A DNA stretch of 36,877 bases from a virus: IMG/VR virus record IMGVR_UViG_3300050821_008212, positions 1 to 36,877 of that record; one strand, 5' to 3'. The position numbers and the translations under genes are program-made. The notes beneath the pieces were generated by a model. That model ran no database searches and was not told the origin of the DNA. It saw only the letters and a list, made by a program, of their open reading frames with translations. This document shows, one piece after another, positions 21,377-26,613 of the stretch (positions are counted from its first letter, which is position 1; each line of letters begins with the position of its first letter).

Positions 21377-21869
21377 CTTAATTCACAGTTGGAACAGTGA
21401 GGACGCTGATCCTGATTGTCAGGATAAGCTCGAACGGCTTAACTTCAGTGAAGAAGAAGAGCTAGTTTTTCCGCTTGACACTAGCATATACGACAGTTTC
21501 GTCAAGAGAAATCCACTTGCGCGTAATGGTCAATCTGCGATTTATGCCATTGCTGCGAAGGCTCGAACACCAACAAAAATCGGTGTTTCGTCAGATTTAA
21601 GCACGCTATTGGCATCGATACAGCGCGGAAATTGGCTCGACTTGTACTGCTATTATGCGCTATGGTTTCCGGGGCCGGAACTGGCAGAATGCGTAAACAC
21701 ATGGGTGCATCTTCAGCTTGAGAATATTCACATAACCAATAAATGGTTTCGGACTAATCCTACGGAAGCCAAGAAAATTATTGTCGGAACGGCATCGCGG
21801 ACCTTTCCCAACGTGACGGTGGCCGACCACGGCGCGATCATTGAGGCGTTGAAACGTGGGAGAAAATGA
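21354..21869 (+). CDS. GIY-YIG-type (T5orf172-like) nuclease
   Basis: 171 residues from the ATG at 21354 behind GGCGGGAAG. The domain reads SAIYAIAAKARTPTKIGVSS, LSTLLASIQRGNWLDLY, then PGPELAECVNTWVH and ITNKWFRTNP, matching the GIY-YIG layout (aromatic strand, KIG loop, Q-x-G-N, catalytic Glu, NEWF-like end). The first Gly-Ile-Tyr is degenerate (AIYAI). Possibly a homing or repair-type nuclease; activity uncertain. Confidence 0.7.
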   Translation: MSQRNCVNLIHSWNSEDADPDCQDKLERLNFSEEEELVFPLDTSIYDSFVKRNPLARNGQSAIYAIAAKARTPTKIGVSSDLSTLLASIQRGNWLDLYCYYALWFPGPELAECVNTWVHLQLENIHITNKWFRTNPTEAKKIIVGTASRTFPNVTVADHGAIIEALKRGRK

Positions 21870-22204
21870 CTATTCCAGTCCGCCTGCAACTTTCGCGCCG
21901 CAAGGGTTTCAACCTGCAGGAACACTCGCGCGCGGTGAATGGGCTTCCGGCGGTCAATTGCGCGCGGCCTGGAATGTGGGGCAATTATGCCGCAGTAAGG
22001 GACGGCCAATTGACCGGGCCTTCGGCGGTTGCGTCCTTTCTCCGATGGATCGACGAGGAGGCATCATGGGCATGGAAAGACCGCGCGACAATTGATCTGC
22101 AGGGCAAGAACTTGGCTTGCTGGTGCGATCTTGGCGAACCGTGCCATGCCGATGTGCTTTTGGAGTTTGCTCTCTCTGTGAGGAAGGACAAAATAGCCCC
22201 TTGA
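21866..22204 (+). CDS. DUF4326 family protein
   Basis: 112 residues. PVRLQLSRRKGFNLQEHSRA, NCARPGMWGNYAAV and the terminal GKNLACWCDLGEPCHADVLL are the DUF4326 signature with its Cys/His pair. The family occurs in phages and may bind metal; the function is unknown. Last gene of the rightward operon. Its stop overlaps a promoter-like TTGACA. Confidence 0.88.
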   Translation: MTIPVRLQLSRRKGFNLQEHSRAVNGLPAVNCARPGMWGNYAAVRDGQLTGPSAVASFLRWIDEEASWAWKDRATIDLQGKNLACWCDLGEPCHADVLLEFALSVRKDKIAP

Positions 22205-22229
22205 CATTTCCTTCGATTGCGAATTGAAT
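22201..22229 (+). promoter_or_regulatory. Rightward promoter candidate
   Basis: Perfect TTGACA (22201-22206), 17-base spacer, TTGAAT (22224-22229). It would transcribe the strand opposite the tRNA, through the structured region to the T8 tract at 22590-22597. That makes a plus-strand structured RNA possible. No protein gene follows directly. Confidence 0.45.
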
Positions 22230-22318
22230 GGAGCGAATCAGTAAAAATGAACGGTTTGCGCCTCGGGAGGTAGCGACACCTGCTATAAGGTACCTTAATG
22301 GTACCGTAAGGTAGCCTT

Positions 22319-22405
22319 TGGTGCCCGCAGTGGGATTCGAACCAACAATCCCGGGTAGGAGGCGGTTTTAAAGACCGCTGTGTTTACCAGTTCCACCATG
22401 CGGGC
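22319..22405 (-). tRNA. tRNA with UUA anticodon (ochre suppressor, Leu-type body)
   Basis: 87 bases with CCA encoded. Acceptor stem GCCCGCA/TGCGGGC is perfect, the discriminator is A, D-arm stem GTG/CAC, anticodon stem GCGGT/ACCGC with loop CTTTAAA, a long variable arm (15 bases) and T-loop TTCGAAT. In the seven-base loop the anticodon is TTA, pairing with UAA. A normal Leu(UAA) loop would be CTTAAAA, one base different (position 35). A73 and the long arm suggest leucine charging. The T-stem has one T-C mismatch. The acceptor stem is extended by seven more pairs into the flanks (22316-22322 with 22406-22412). Confidence 0.85.
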
Positions 22406-22424
22406 ACCAAAGACGATGATGCGA

Positions 22425-22552
22425 CCTTGAGGCCCGCGACGGATCGGAACCTCAAGGCTTTAGGTGCGCCAGCCAAGAGTTACCGCGATGGTAAACTTGA
22501 GGGTCGAGCAGCTTTGCAACGGTGATGCTCGACCCTCTCCGTCGTCTTGGCT
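22425..22552. ncRNA. Predicted hairpin plus three-way-junction RNA
   Basis: Hairpin CCTTGAGG/CCTCAAGG (22425-22457) is followed by a closed structure: outer stem AGCCAAGA (22471-22478) with TCTTGGCT (22545-22552), enclosing TTACC/GGTAA (22480-22494, 5-base loop) and a perfect 12-bp stem (22499-22510 with 22526-22537, 15-base loop). This folds on either strand. On plus it is followed by T8 (22590-22597); on minus it precedes the suppressor tRNA in the same direction. No known RNA family recognised. Confidence 0.6.
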
Positions 22553-22782
22553 ACGCAGAACCACCACTCGGCCGCCGCGAGGTCAATCGTTTTTTTTGGC
22601 CAAAACCGCAAATGAACGCATCGGAAAATAAGGGCGCTTTAGCTGACCATGTTAGACTTAAATATAGTCCGTCTCTCGCTTAGTGGCGTATTGCTTATTA
22701 TCGTCCTAGCCGGCTTGTTTTTCGGTATGAGGTAGTGCTCCTCAGGCATCCGGAGGCCGTGTTGTCCCGGCGATAACGGGGC
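22553..22782. other. Gap with T8 tract and two micro-ORFs
   Basis: About 230 bases with no confident gene. It contains the T8 run at 22590-22597, a plus-strand 28-codon hydrophobic ORF (22649-22735, LLIIVLAGLFFGM) and a minus-strand 36-codon ORF from 22749. Neither has a good ribosome-binding site, so neither is called as a gene. Confidence 0.4.
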
Positions 22783-23049
22783 TTAGCCGGGGTTGCGTTC
22801 GGTCGGATCGAAATTGTCCACGCTCGCCCTGATAAGCTCTACGTCGAATACAGCGCTGGTGCCATCATCGGCGAATTTGACAATCCACCATTCCTCTCCG
22901 CCACGCGCGCGGGGCTTGGCGCAGCAAACGATCTTCGCCTTGCGCCAGTCTATCATTTGAACGGTCTCGCGTCCGTCTTGGTGGATCGTGAGTTTTGGAC
23001 GCACGAAAGTTTTGATTTCGACTTCTTGGCCCTCGTAAAATTTGCTCAT
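22783..23049 (-). CDS. Small beta-rich (SH3/KOW-like) protein, paralogue of 9107 gene
   Basis: 88 residues from MSKFYEGQEVEIKTFVRP. Shared motifs with the 9107-9397 product: EGQ-x-VE, W-R-K-A-K-I-V, then VKFADDGTSAVFDVELIRA. It ends in TAA. Transcribed leftward from the operator-containing promoter at 23097-23124, with the suppressor tRNA about 380 bases downstream in the same direction. A small binding domain rather than an enzyme. Confidence 0.65.
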   Translation of the reverse strand: MSKFYEGQEVEIKTFVRPKLTIHQDGRETVQMIDWRKAKIVCCAKPRARGGEEWWIVKFADDGTSAVFDVELIRASVDNFDPTERNPG

Positions 23050-23090
23050 TGGACCGAGCCTTTTTGGTTGCTTTTGGCTCTTGTTTATGG

Positions 23091-23124
23091 TACGTAGGCA
23101 TACTACGTATGCGATAAATGTCAA
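23091..23124 (-). promoter_or_regulatory. Operator/promoter 1 of the TACGTA set
   Basis: Minus-strand TTGACA (23119-23124), 16-base spacer, TATGCC (23097-23102). The spacer holds the inverted repeat GCATAC/GTATGC (23098-23112) centred on TACGTA, with another TACGTA at 23091-23096. It lies between the divergent 22783 and 23132 genes, so one regulator could control both. Confidence 0.55.
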
Positions 23125-23131
23125 GCGATAA

Positions 23132-23281
23132 ATGGAAGGCAAGGCCCCTTTTTCAATTCGGCTTGAGCCAGCGATAAGGGCCGCGCTCGAAAGGGCCGCG
23201 AAGGATGACGCACGAACAGTTTCGTCGCTTGTGCAAAAGATCATTGCTGACTGGCTTAAGGCAAGGAAATATCTGAAATGA
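23132..23281 (+). CDS. Ribbon-helix-helix DNA-binding protein
   Basis: 49 residues: MEGKAPFSIRLEPAIRAALE, RAAKDDARTVSSLVQKIIAD, then WLKARKYLK. The PFSIRLE strand, alternating helix and S-S-L-V-Q-K-I-I second helix are the Arc/CopG ribbon-helix-helix pattern. It is transcribed away from the TACGTA operator and overlaps the Tad2 gene by ATGA, so it probably regulates this two-gene operon. Confidence 0.8.
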   Translation: MEGKAPFSIRLEPAIRAALERAAKDDARTVSSLVQKIIADWLKARKYLK

Positions 23282-23550
23282 CATTCGGCGAAGCCATTGA
23301 GGCCATGAAAGGCGGGGCTAGCGTAACGCGCGCAGCTTGGACCGGCATGTCGCTGTTTCTTGTCACAATGCCTTCCAGCGTTCAGGTGAGCGCGCAGCCA
23401 TATATTGCGATCGCGACCGGGAATTATAATTCGCTGCATATCACGCAGGAAGTTCCGCCTTATGTCGAATCGGAGAAAACCGTCCCTGACATCGTTCCGT
23501 GGGTCGCGTCTCATGCCGACATGCTCGCCGACGATTGGCAGAAACTATGA
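23278..23550 (+). CDS. tad2: DUF2829 / Tad2-like anti-Thoeris protein
   Basis: 90 residues. FGEAIEAMKGGASVTRAAWT, MSLFLVT, then a central beta region and the diagnostic ending VPWVASHADMLADDWQKL (W-x-a-S-x-a-D-M-l-A-x-D-W) identify DUF2829. Family knowledge: Tad2 proteins sequester cyclic ADP-ribose-type signals of Thoeris and related defence systems. It is a small soluble tetramer-forming sponge, needing no partner. Co-transcribed with the ribbon-helix-helix gene. Confidence 0.88.
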   Translation: MTFGEAIEAMKGGASVTRAAWTGMSLFLVTMPSSVQVSAQPYIAIATGNYNSLHITQEVPPYVESEKTVPDIVPWVASHADMLADDWQKL

Positions 23551-23591
23551 GAGTTGGTTGAAAGGACGGCGCTATGAACGTCGTCCTGACT

Positions 23592-23825
23592 TCATTGTGT
23601 GTGCCGCATACCACCTAACAGGCGAATAATCGTGTCCTCGATTGTTTCGCCTGGAAAGGCATGATCTAGCAGCCAAACTACTGTCCTGGGCTCAAGCTTT
23701 ACTTCCCATTGCCCATCAGGAAGGCGCCGCTCGGTTGATGGATCAACAACCGCTCCTTTGCGTTCTTGTCCAAAGAAGGTTTGGAGGGCCTGGCGCGTAC
23801 TGCCGTTGATAGTGATCCAGGCCAT
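23592..23825 (-). CDS. Hypothetical small protein
   Basis: 77 residues from the ATG at 23825 behind GAGGCAAGG. MAWITINGSTRQALQTFFGQ, then WEVKLEPRTVVWLLDHAFPG and ETIEDTIIRLL. Mixed alpha-beta. Last gene of the leftward accessory unit and convergent with Tad2. Not recognised. Confidence 0.55.
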   Translation of the reverse strand: MAWITINGSTRQALQTFFGQERKGAVVDPSTERRLPDGQWEVKLEPRTVVWLLDHAFPGETIEDTIIRLLGGMRHTQ

Positions 23826-23832
23826 CCTTGCC

Positions 23833-24090
23833 TCAATCGTGAGTCGTGATCGCGAAGTCATCACCTTTGAATTCGAAGGTTTTCTTGCCGACCTTGATGA
23901 GGGCAGAAAAGTCTTCGCCAGCGCTGACGAGCTGTAAAGACCGCTGATGGCCATTGGGGAGCGAGGCGGCAATCCTCTCTCCTTCGGCCATCAGCGCGCC
24001 TAGGCGCCGCCCGACAACGCCGGCAACGGCAATCTGCCGCCCGGCTTGCTTTGCGGCTTCGGTAACTGCTAGGTTCTTAGACTTAGACAT
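23833..24090 (-). CDS. Hypothetical protein
   Basis: 85 residues, MSKSKNLAVTEAAKQAGRQI, VAGVVGRRLGALMAEGERI and C-terminal beta ALIKVGKKTFEFKGDDFAIT. Starts overlapping the previous TAA region (GATGTCTAAG). Possibly a small DNA- or membrane-associated protein; no family recognised. Confidence 0.55.
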   Translation of the reverse strand: MSKSKNLAVTEAAKQAGRQIAVAGVVGRRLGALMAEGERIAASLPNGHQRSLQLVSAGEDFSALIKVGKKTFEFKGDDFAITTHD

Positions 24091-24271
24091 CGTGGGCTCC
24101 TTTTGACGTTTTGATCGCTTCTGCTACGGTAGCAGCAGCTAGCGGTCTGCGCTCCTTTTGTTTTTCTTTATTTGCCTCAAGTTGGCGATGGAATTTGAAG
24201 CGCGGGCTTTTTGGCGCGTGCCCACTTATTCCGTGTTTGTGAGACCCCATGCCACGCTTTCCAGTTTCCAT
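24083..24271 (-). CDS. Small basic protein
   Basis: 62 residues from METGKRGMGSHKHGISGHA. A very strong AAGGAGGAGG site precedes the ATG at 24271, deciding the start. His/Lys/Arg-rich N-terminus (PKSPRFKFHRQLE), then a helix EKQKERRPLAAATVAEAIK. Ends in TAA. Preceded by structured leader element 1. Function unknown. Confidence 0.6.
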   Translation of the reverse strand: METGKRGMGSHKHGISGHAPKSPRFKFHRQLEANKEKQKERRPLAAATVAEAIKTSKGAHDV

Positions 24272-24288
24272 ATTTTCCTCCTCCTTCA

Positions 24289-24427
24289 GTGAAGCGTCGC
24301 GGGGCAAACATCCGCGCATTTGGATTGACGCATTTCTGCGGCTTCTCGACGCTCCTCCATTTCTGGCGCTTCGCGATGTAGCGTTCTGGCGCCTGCCTGG
24401 TCAGGCTCGCTACATGCCGAAGGGTCA
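24289..24427 (-). repeat. Structured leader element, copy 1
   Basis: Minus-strand leader of the 24083-24271 gene, homologous to copy 2. Shared blocks: about 20 bases ending CTGGCGCTTCGCG (24355-24375), GCCGAAGGGTCA (24416-24427) and GTGAAGCGTCGCGGG (24289-24303), as read on plus. Between the first two lies a variable hairpin ATGTAGCG/CGCTACAT (24376-24383, 24408-24415) with an inner GCCTG/CAGGC. The flanks pair as CTTCG/CGAAG around a 2x2 internal loop. Confidence 0.7.
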
Positions 24428-24625
24428 TTACCGAGTTGTAACTGTTTCCATCGTCACCCGTAGTAAGTGATCGTAATTGCCTGTTGTCGCATCTTTGCGA
24501 TAAGTATCGATGTCCTCTTTCTGGAGACCGGCCCTTCGCATCGCCGATGTTACGCGGCCCATAATCGCAAAGGCGTTTCCATCTTCATTGACCAGCTTGA
24601 CTTTTATTTCCGGGAATTTTGGCAT
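24428..24625 (-). CDS. Small phage protein (MPKFPEI type)
   Basis: 65 residues: MPKFPEIKVKLVNEDGNAFA, IMGRVTSAMRRAGLQKEDID, then NYDHLLRVTMETV. The K-F-P-E-I-x-V-x-L-x-x-E-D-G-N-A-F opening is a widespread phage protein of unknown function. Starts behind GGAGACGACA, stops at TAA, directly followed by leader element 1. Confidence 0.75.
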   Translation of the reverse strand: MPKFPEIKVKLVNEDGNAFAIMGRVTSAMRRAGLQKEDIDTYRKDATTGNYDHLLRVTMETVTTR

Positions 24626-24646
24626 TGTCGTCTCCTATGGCGATTG

Positions 24647-24762
24647 GTGAAGCGTCGCGGGCCTGATCCGCACATTCTCCATAACTGCTCTGTGGCTATC
24701 CGGCTAAGGCTCCATTTCTGGCGCTTCGCGCTAGCGGTCGTAACCGCTAGGCCGAAGGGTCA
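24647..24762 (-). repeat. Structured leader element, copy 2
   Basis: Leader of the 24428-24625 gene with the same shared blocks as copy 1 (24710-24730, 24751-24762, 24647-24661). The variable hairpin here is CTAGCGGT/ACCGCTAG (24731-24738, 24743-24750) with a CGTA loop. Hairpin sequence differs entirely from copy 1 while pairing is kept. The element sits the same distance (about 83 bases) from its gene in both cases. Confidence 0.7.
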
Positions 24763-24825
24763 GTATTCCTTGCAGTTATATTTTCGCACGCAATCCTGAG
24801 AGCAAAGAGCAATCTTGCCGGTCAT
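24760..24825 (-). CDS. 21-residue Cys-containing peptide
   Basis: MTGKIALCSQDCVRKYNCKE, ending Y-stop, with three cysteines. It overlaps the stop of a 10-codon ORF (ATGA) that has a strong AAGGAG site, and its own stop coincides with the edge of leader element 2. The C-x-x-x-C-x-x-x-x-x-C spacing could bind metal. Too short for certainty. Confidence 0.4.
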   Translation of the reverse strand: MTGKIALCSQDCVRKYNCKEY

Positions 24826-24854
24826 TGCGGACCAGCCGAGCTGGGGGTTAGCAT
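24822..24854 (-). CDS. Ten-residue leader peptide candidate
   Basis: ATG at 24854 follows AAGGAG by seven bases. It encodes MLTPSSAGPQ, and its stop overlaps the ATG of the 21-residue peptide. It probably serves as an upstream coupling ORF rather than a product. Confidence 0.3.
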   Translation of the reverse strand: MLTPSSAGPQ

Positions 24855-25123
24855 TTTCGTTCTCCTTGGTTTGGCTTACTGTTAAGTTTGCGTATGATAT
24901 GATCGAAACAGCCTGGCTAAAGAGGGTTGGACACAACGGGTTTTCACCGCCACAATCCCATTTCTGGGGCCCGGCCGCGCTGTATGGCAGCTAGGGAGGT
25001 ACCAATCTCTCGGTTGGCCTTGTGCCCTAGCTCCGCGCTTGTTTAAGGCGCGCGCTCATCGGTCGGATTCTCTAAAAGCGTTCCGGTCTCTTTCATGCTC
25101 AAGCTGTTCGGATCGTATCATTT
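24855..25123. other. Structured gene-free stretch (third, divergent leader)
   Basis: About 270 bases without a gene. It contains CCATTTCTGG (also in leader copies 1 and 2) near 24956 and a long stem AGCTAGGG (24989-24996) with CCCTAGCT (25025-25032). Inner AGG/CCT and CCAA/TTGG pairs extend it. Probably a diverged third copy of the structured leader ahead of the small Cys peptide. Confidence 0.45.
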
Positions 25124-25377
25124 ACAAGCTTTGCTAGGCCGCCGGTTGGATATTTCGTCATCCTCTATTTCCGTAGTTCCATGGGTCTTTCCCATCGTTG
25201 GCAACGCGGGTGGCGTTTTTCAATTCCGCAACCAATTCATTTTCGGAAGAGAACTCATATTGTGAGTATGGCTCATGATAGAAGCGGGCGCGAAAGTCGT
25301 TTAGCTTTTTGAGATTTGCGAAGGTTGATTTCGTCATCGTCTTTCTCCGGTTGGTTTGACGGCCTAGCAAAGCTTGT
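25124..25377. repeat. 254-bp segment bounded by perfect 18-bp inverted repeats
   Basis: ACAAGCTTTGCTAGGCCG at 25124-25141 is exactly complementary to 25360-25377. The pair encloses one complete gene (25158-25337) with its ribosome-binding site. CCGGTTGG is also directly repeated just inside each end. No transposase is present and target duplication is at most three bases (TTT), so this is either a mini-cassette or an mRNA end-to-end stem. Confidence 0.65.
25158..25337 (-). CDS. 59-residue protein inside inverted repeats
   Basis: MTKSTFANLKKLNDFRARFY, HEPYSQYEFSSENELVAELK, then NATRVANDGKDPWNYGNRG. The ATG at 25337 follows GGAGAAAGACG. Transcribed from the TATATT promoter at 25487-25514 through a 140-base leader. 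Amphipathic, acidic C-terminus. Not recognised. Confidence 0.6.
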   Translation of the reverse strand: MTKSTFANLKKLNDFRARFYHEPYSQYEFSSENELVAELKNATRVANDGKDPWNYGNRG

Positions 25378-25486
25378 TTTCTTTTCTTTCGGCCCGGCTC
25401 AGTGGAGGGGCTCTGCGGGGATCCTCTTGTGTCCCCCTGGCTTGCCCCTTTATCCCTGGGGCGCGGTGTCTCTTGTCTATGATTAG

Positions 25487-25514
25487 AATATACGCTACGT
25501 AGCGCGTATGTCAA
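25487..25514 (-). promoter_or_regulatory. Operator/promoter 2 of the TACGTA set
   Basis: Minus-strand TTGACA (25509-25514), 16-base spacer, TATATT (25487-25492): the best promoter of the set. The spacer contains the palindrome CGCTACGTAGCG (25493-25504), so a bound repressor would block polymerase. The 14-base TACGTAGCGCGTAT here recurs exactly at 25841-25854. Confidence 0.7.
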
Positions 25515-25555
25515 GGCCTAAAGCAAGATATTAGAAAAATAATTATCACAATATA

Positions 25556-25825
25556 TTACAGCCGACGTGATAGATGCTCCGCTTCCCATAGGTCATAGTC
25601 TGCCTGCCAAGCAAGCCAAGTTTTTGGAGATGTATCAAAAACACGGCTTAGCCTAATAGCGGTGTCTGCGGATATGCCACGGCGTCCGCGAATAATGTCA
25701 CTAATGCGGTTTCCCGGAACGCCGATTGAATCGGCTAGAGCTTGGGCTGACATGCCGCGCGGGGTCATATAATTGGCGAGGATCTCGCCTGGGTGTTGAA
25801 CGTGCTGGGGCTTCGTGGTCATCAT
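25556..25825 (-). CDS. higA: HigA-type antitoxin/regulator
   Basis: 89 residues. HPGEILANYMTPRGMSAQAL, ADSIGVPGNRISDIIRGRRG, then ADTAIRLSRVFDTSPKTWLAWQ, the full VapI/HigA XRE-type helix-turn-helix with the signature HPGE start. HigA normally represses its own operon and neutralises HigB. No HigB toxin is adjacent, so it is probably a solitary regulator. Stop TAA; the promoter upstream carries the TACGTA operator. Confidence 0.9.
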   Translation of the reverse strand: MMTTKPQHVQHPGEILANYMTPRGMSAQALADSIGVPGNRISDIIRGRRGISADTAIRLSRVFDTSPKTWLAWQADYDLWEAEHLSRRL

Positions 25826-25831
25826 AGTGTC

Positions 25832-25860
25832 CGTCTATCATACGTAGCGCGTATTGTCAA
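25832..25860 (-). promoter_or_regulatory. Operator/promoter 3 of the TACGTA set
   Basis: TTGACA (25855-25860) on minus with the 14-base TACGTAGCGCGTAT (25841-25854) directly next to it. The -10 (TAGACG at 17 bases or ATAGAC at 16) is weak. On plus, TATCAT (25836-25841) could be a -10 for the late operon starting at 25879. A HigA autoregulatory site is the simplest reading. Confidence 0.6.
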
Positions 25861-25878
25861 GACTTTTTTGGAGTGACC

Positions 25879-26364
25879 ATGACCGTCGAGCAATTCGGTC
25901 TTGCGCTTCTCCTGGTTCTAAACCGCATTGCCGACAACCTAACCAAGCCTAACCCTGCAACCAAAATAGCCCTAGGGCTCCCAGCCCTCACAAGGAACGG
26001 AACAATCATGAATTTCGAGCTTACAAACGACGCCGTGGCGGCCATTGCAATCCATACCGTTGATGGTCCCGGCGACGTAGTGCCGGCCCCGAGTGGCGAT
26101 GTGTTCAGCGCCGTTTCCAGCGATCCCGCTAAAATGACCGCGGCAATCGGCACAATGCCATCTGGCCTTATGGCCGGCAAGGTCGCGCTTATTCTCACTC
26201 CCCTTGTCAAGCTAGCGCCTGGCCTCACCGCTACGGTAACCGATACCGCTGCGCTTACCATGGATGTGCTCACCGTGGACATCGTCGGCGATCTCACCCC
26301 GAAGGCCATTTCTCTTGATACCGTCGATGCCGTTTTTACCCCACAAGCCGTTCCAGCGAGCTAA
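25879..26364 (+). CDS. Ig-like-domain phage protein, first late gene
   Basis: 161 residues from MTVEQFGLALLLVLNRIADN (ATG behind GGAG). The second part, from MNFELTNDAVAAIAIHTVDG, with repeated beta segments (DTAALTMDVLTVDIVGDLTP, ISLDTVDAVFTPQAV), resembles the bacterial Ig-like domains of phage surface or decoration proteins. An internal ATG at 26008 with AAGGAACGG may be a second start. Stop TAA. Confidence 0.65.
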   Translation: MTVEQFGLALLLVLNRIADNLTKPNPATKIALGLPALTRNGTIMNFELTNDAVAAIAIHTVDGPGDVVPAPSGDVFSAVSSDPAKMTAAIGTMPSGLMAGKVALILTPLVKLAPGLTATVTDTAALTMDVLTVDIVGDLTPKAISLDTVDAVFTPQAVPAS

Positions 26365-26608
26365 TACTCTTTCTCCTGGGTTAGCTGGATACGGGCTTAC
26401 AACCGCGTCGATTCTTTACAGGTTGCCGGACTATCAATCGCTTTTGCAAACCTTTATCTGGCAGGATTGCGATACAGAGCCCGAATTTCCAAAACTGAGA
26501 GCTTTTATTGCATATTGGGAAGCCAATCTGGCCGGCCCGATATATTCGGTTGATGTTGTTCATAAATGCCTGCTTTCTCCAGATGATTTTACAAAGCGAC
26601 TTAATTGA
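26327..26608 (+). CDS. Hypothetical late protein, start uncertain
   Basis: The convincing part is LPDYQSLLQTFIWQDCDTEP, FPKLRAFIAYWEANLAGPIY, then VVHKCLLSPDDF, a compact helical protein. Possible starts are ATG 26327 (used here), ATG 26264 or TTG 26423; all overlap the previous gene or lack a ribosome-binding site. The next gene begins at its stop. Confidence 0.45.
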   Translation: MPFLPHKPFQRANTLSPGLAGYGLTTASILYRLPDYQSLLQTFIWQDCDTEPEFPKLRAFIAYWEANLAGPIYSVDVVHKCLLSPDDFTKRLN

Positions 26609-26613
26609 ATGAT

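Noticed and set aside
22319-22405. Whole-genome reassignment of TAA to leucine
   Set aside because: Many genes end naturally at TAA (ERF, VRR-NUC, HigA, MuF-like, DUF2213 fusion), followed by new starts or stops; only regulated suppression is proposed.
22649-22735. 28-codon hydrophobic ORF
   Set aside because: No ribosome-binding site and in a non-coding structured stretch.
24177-24428. 83-codon ORF starting in TAATG after the MPKFPEI gene
   Set aside because: It overlaps the structured leader and the 24083 gene, which has a much stronger ribosome-binding site; the parallel frame in copy 2 is broken by a stop.
24289-24762. CRISPR-like repeats
   Set aside because: Only two or three copies, large and with gene bodies between; variable part is a hairpin, not a spacer.
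25556-25825. Complete HigBA toxin-antitoxin pair
   Set aside because: No HigB-like toxin ORF adjoins higA on either side; the neighbouring 59-residue gene has no RelE-type pattern.
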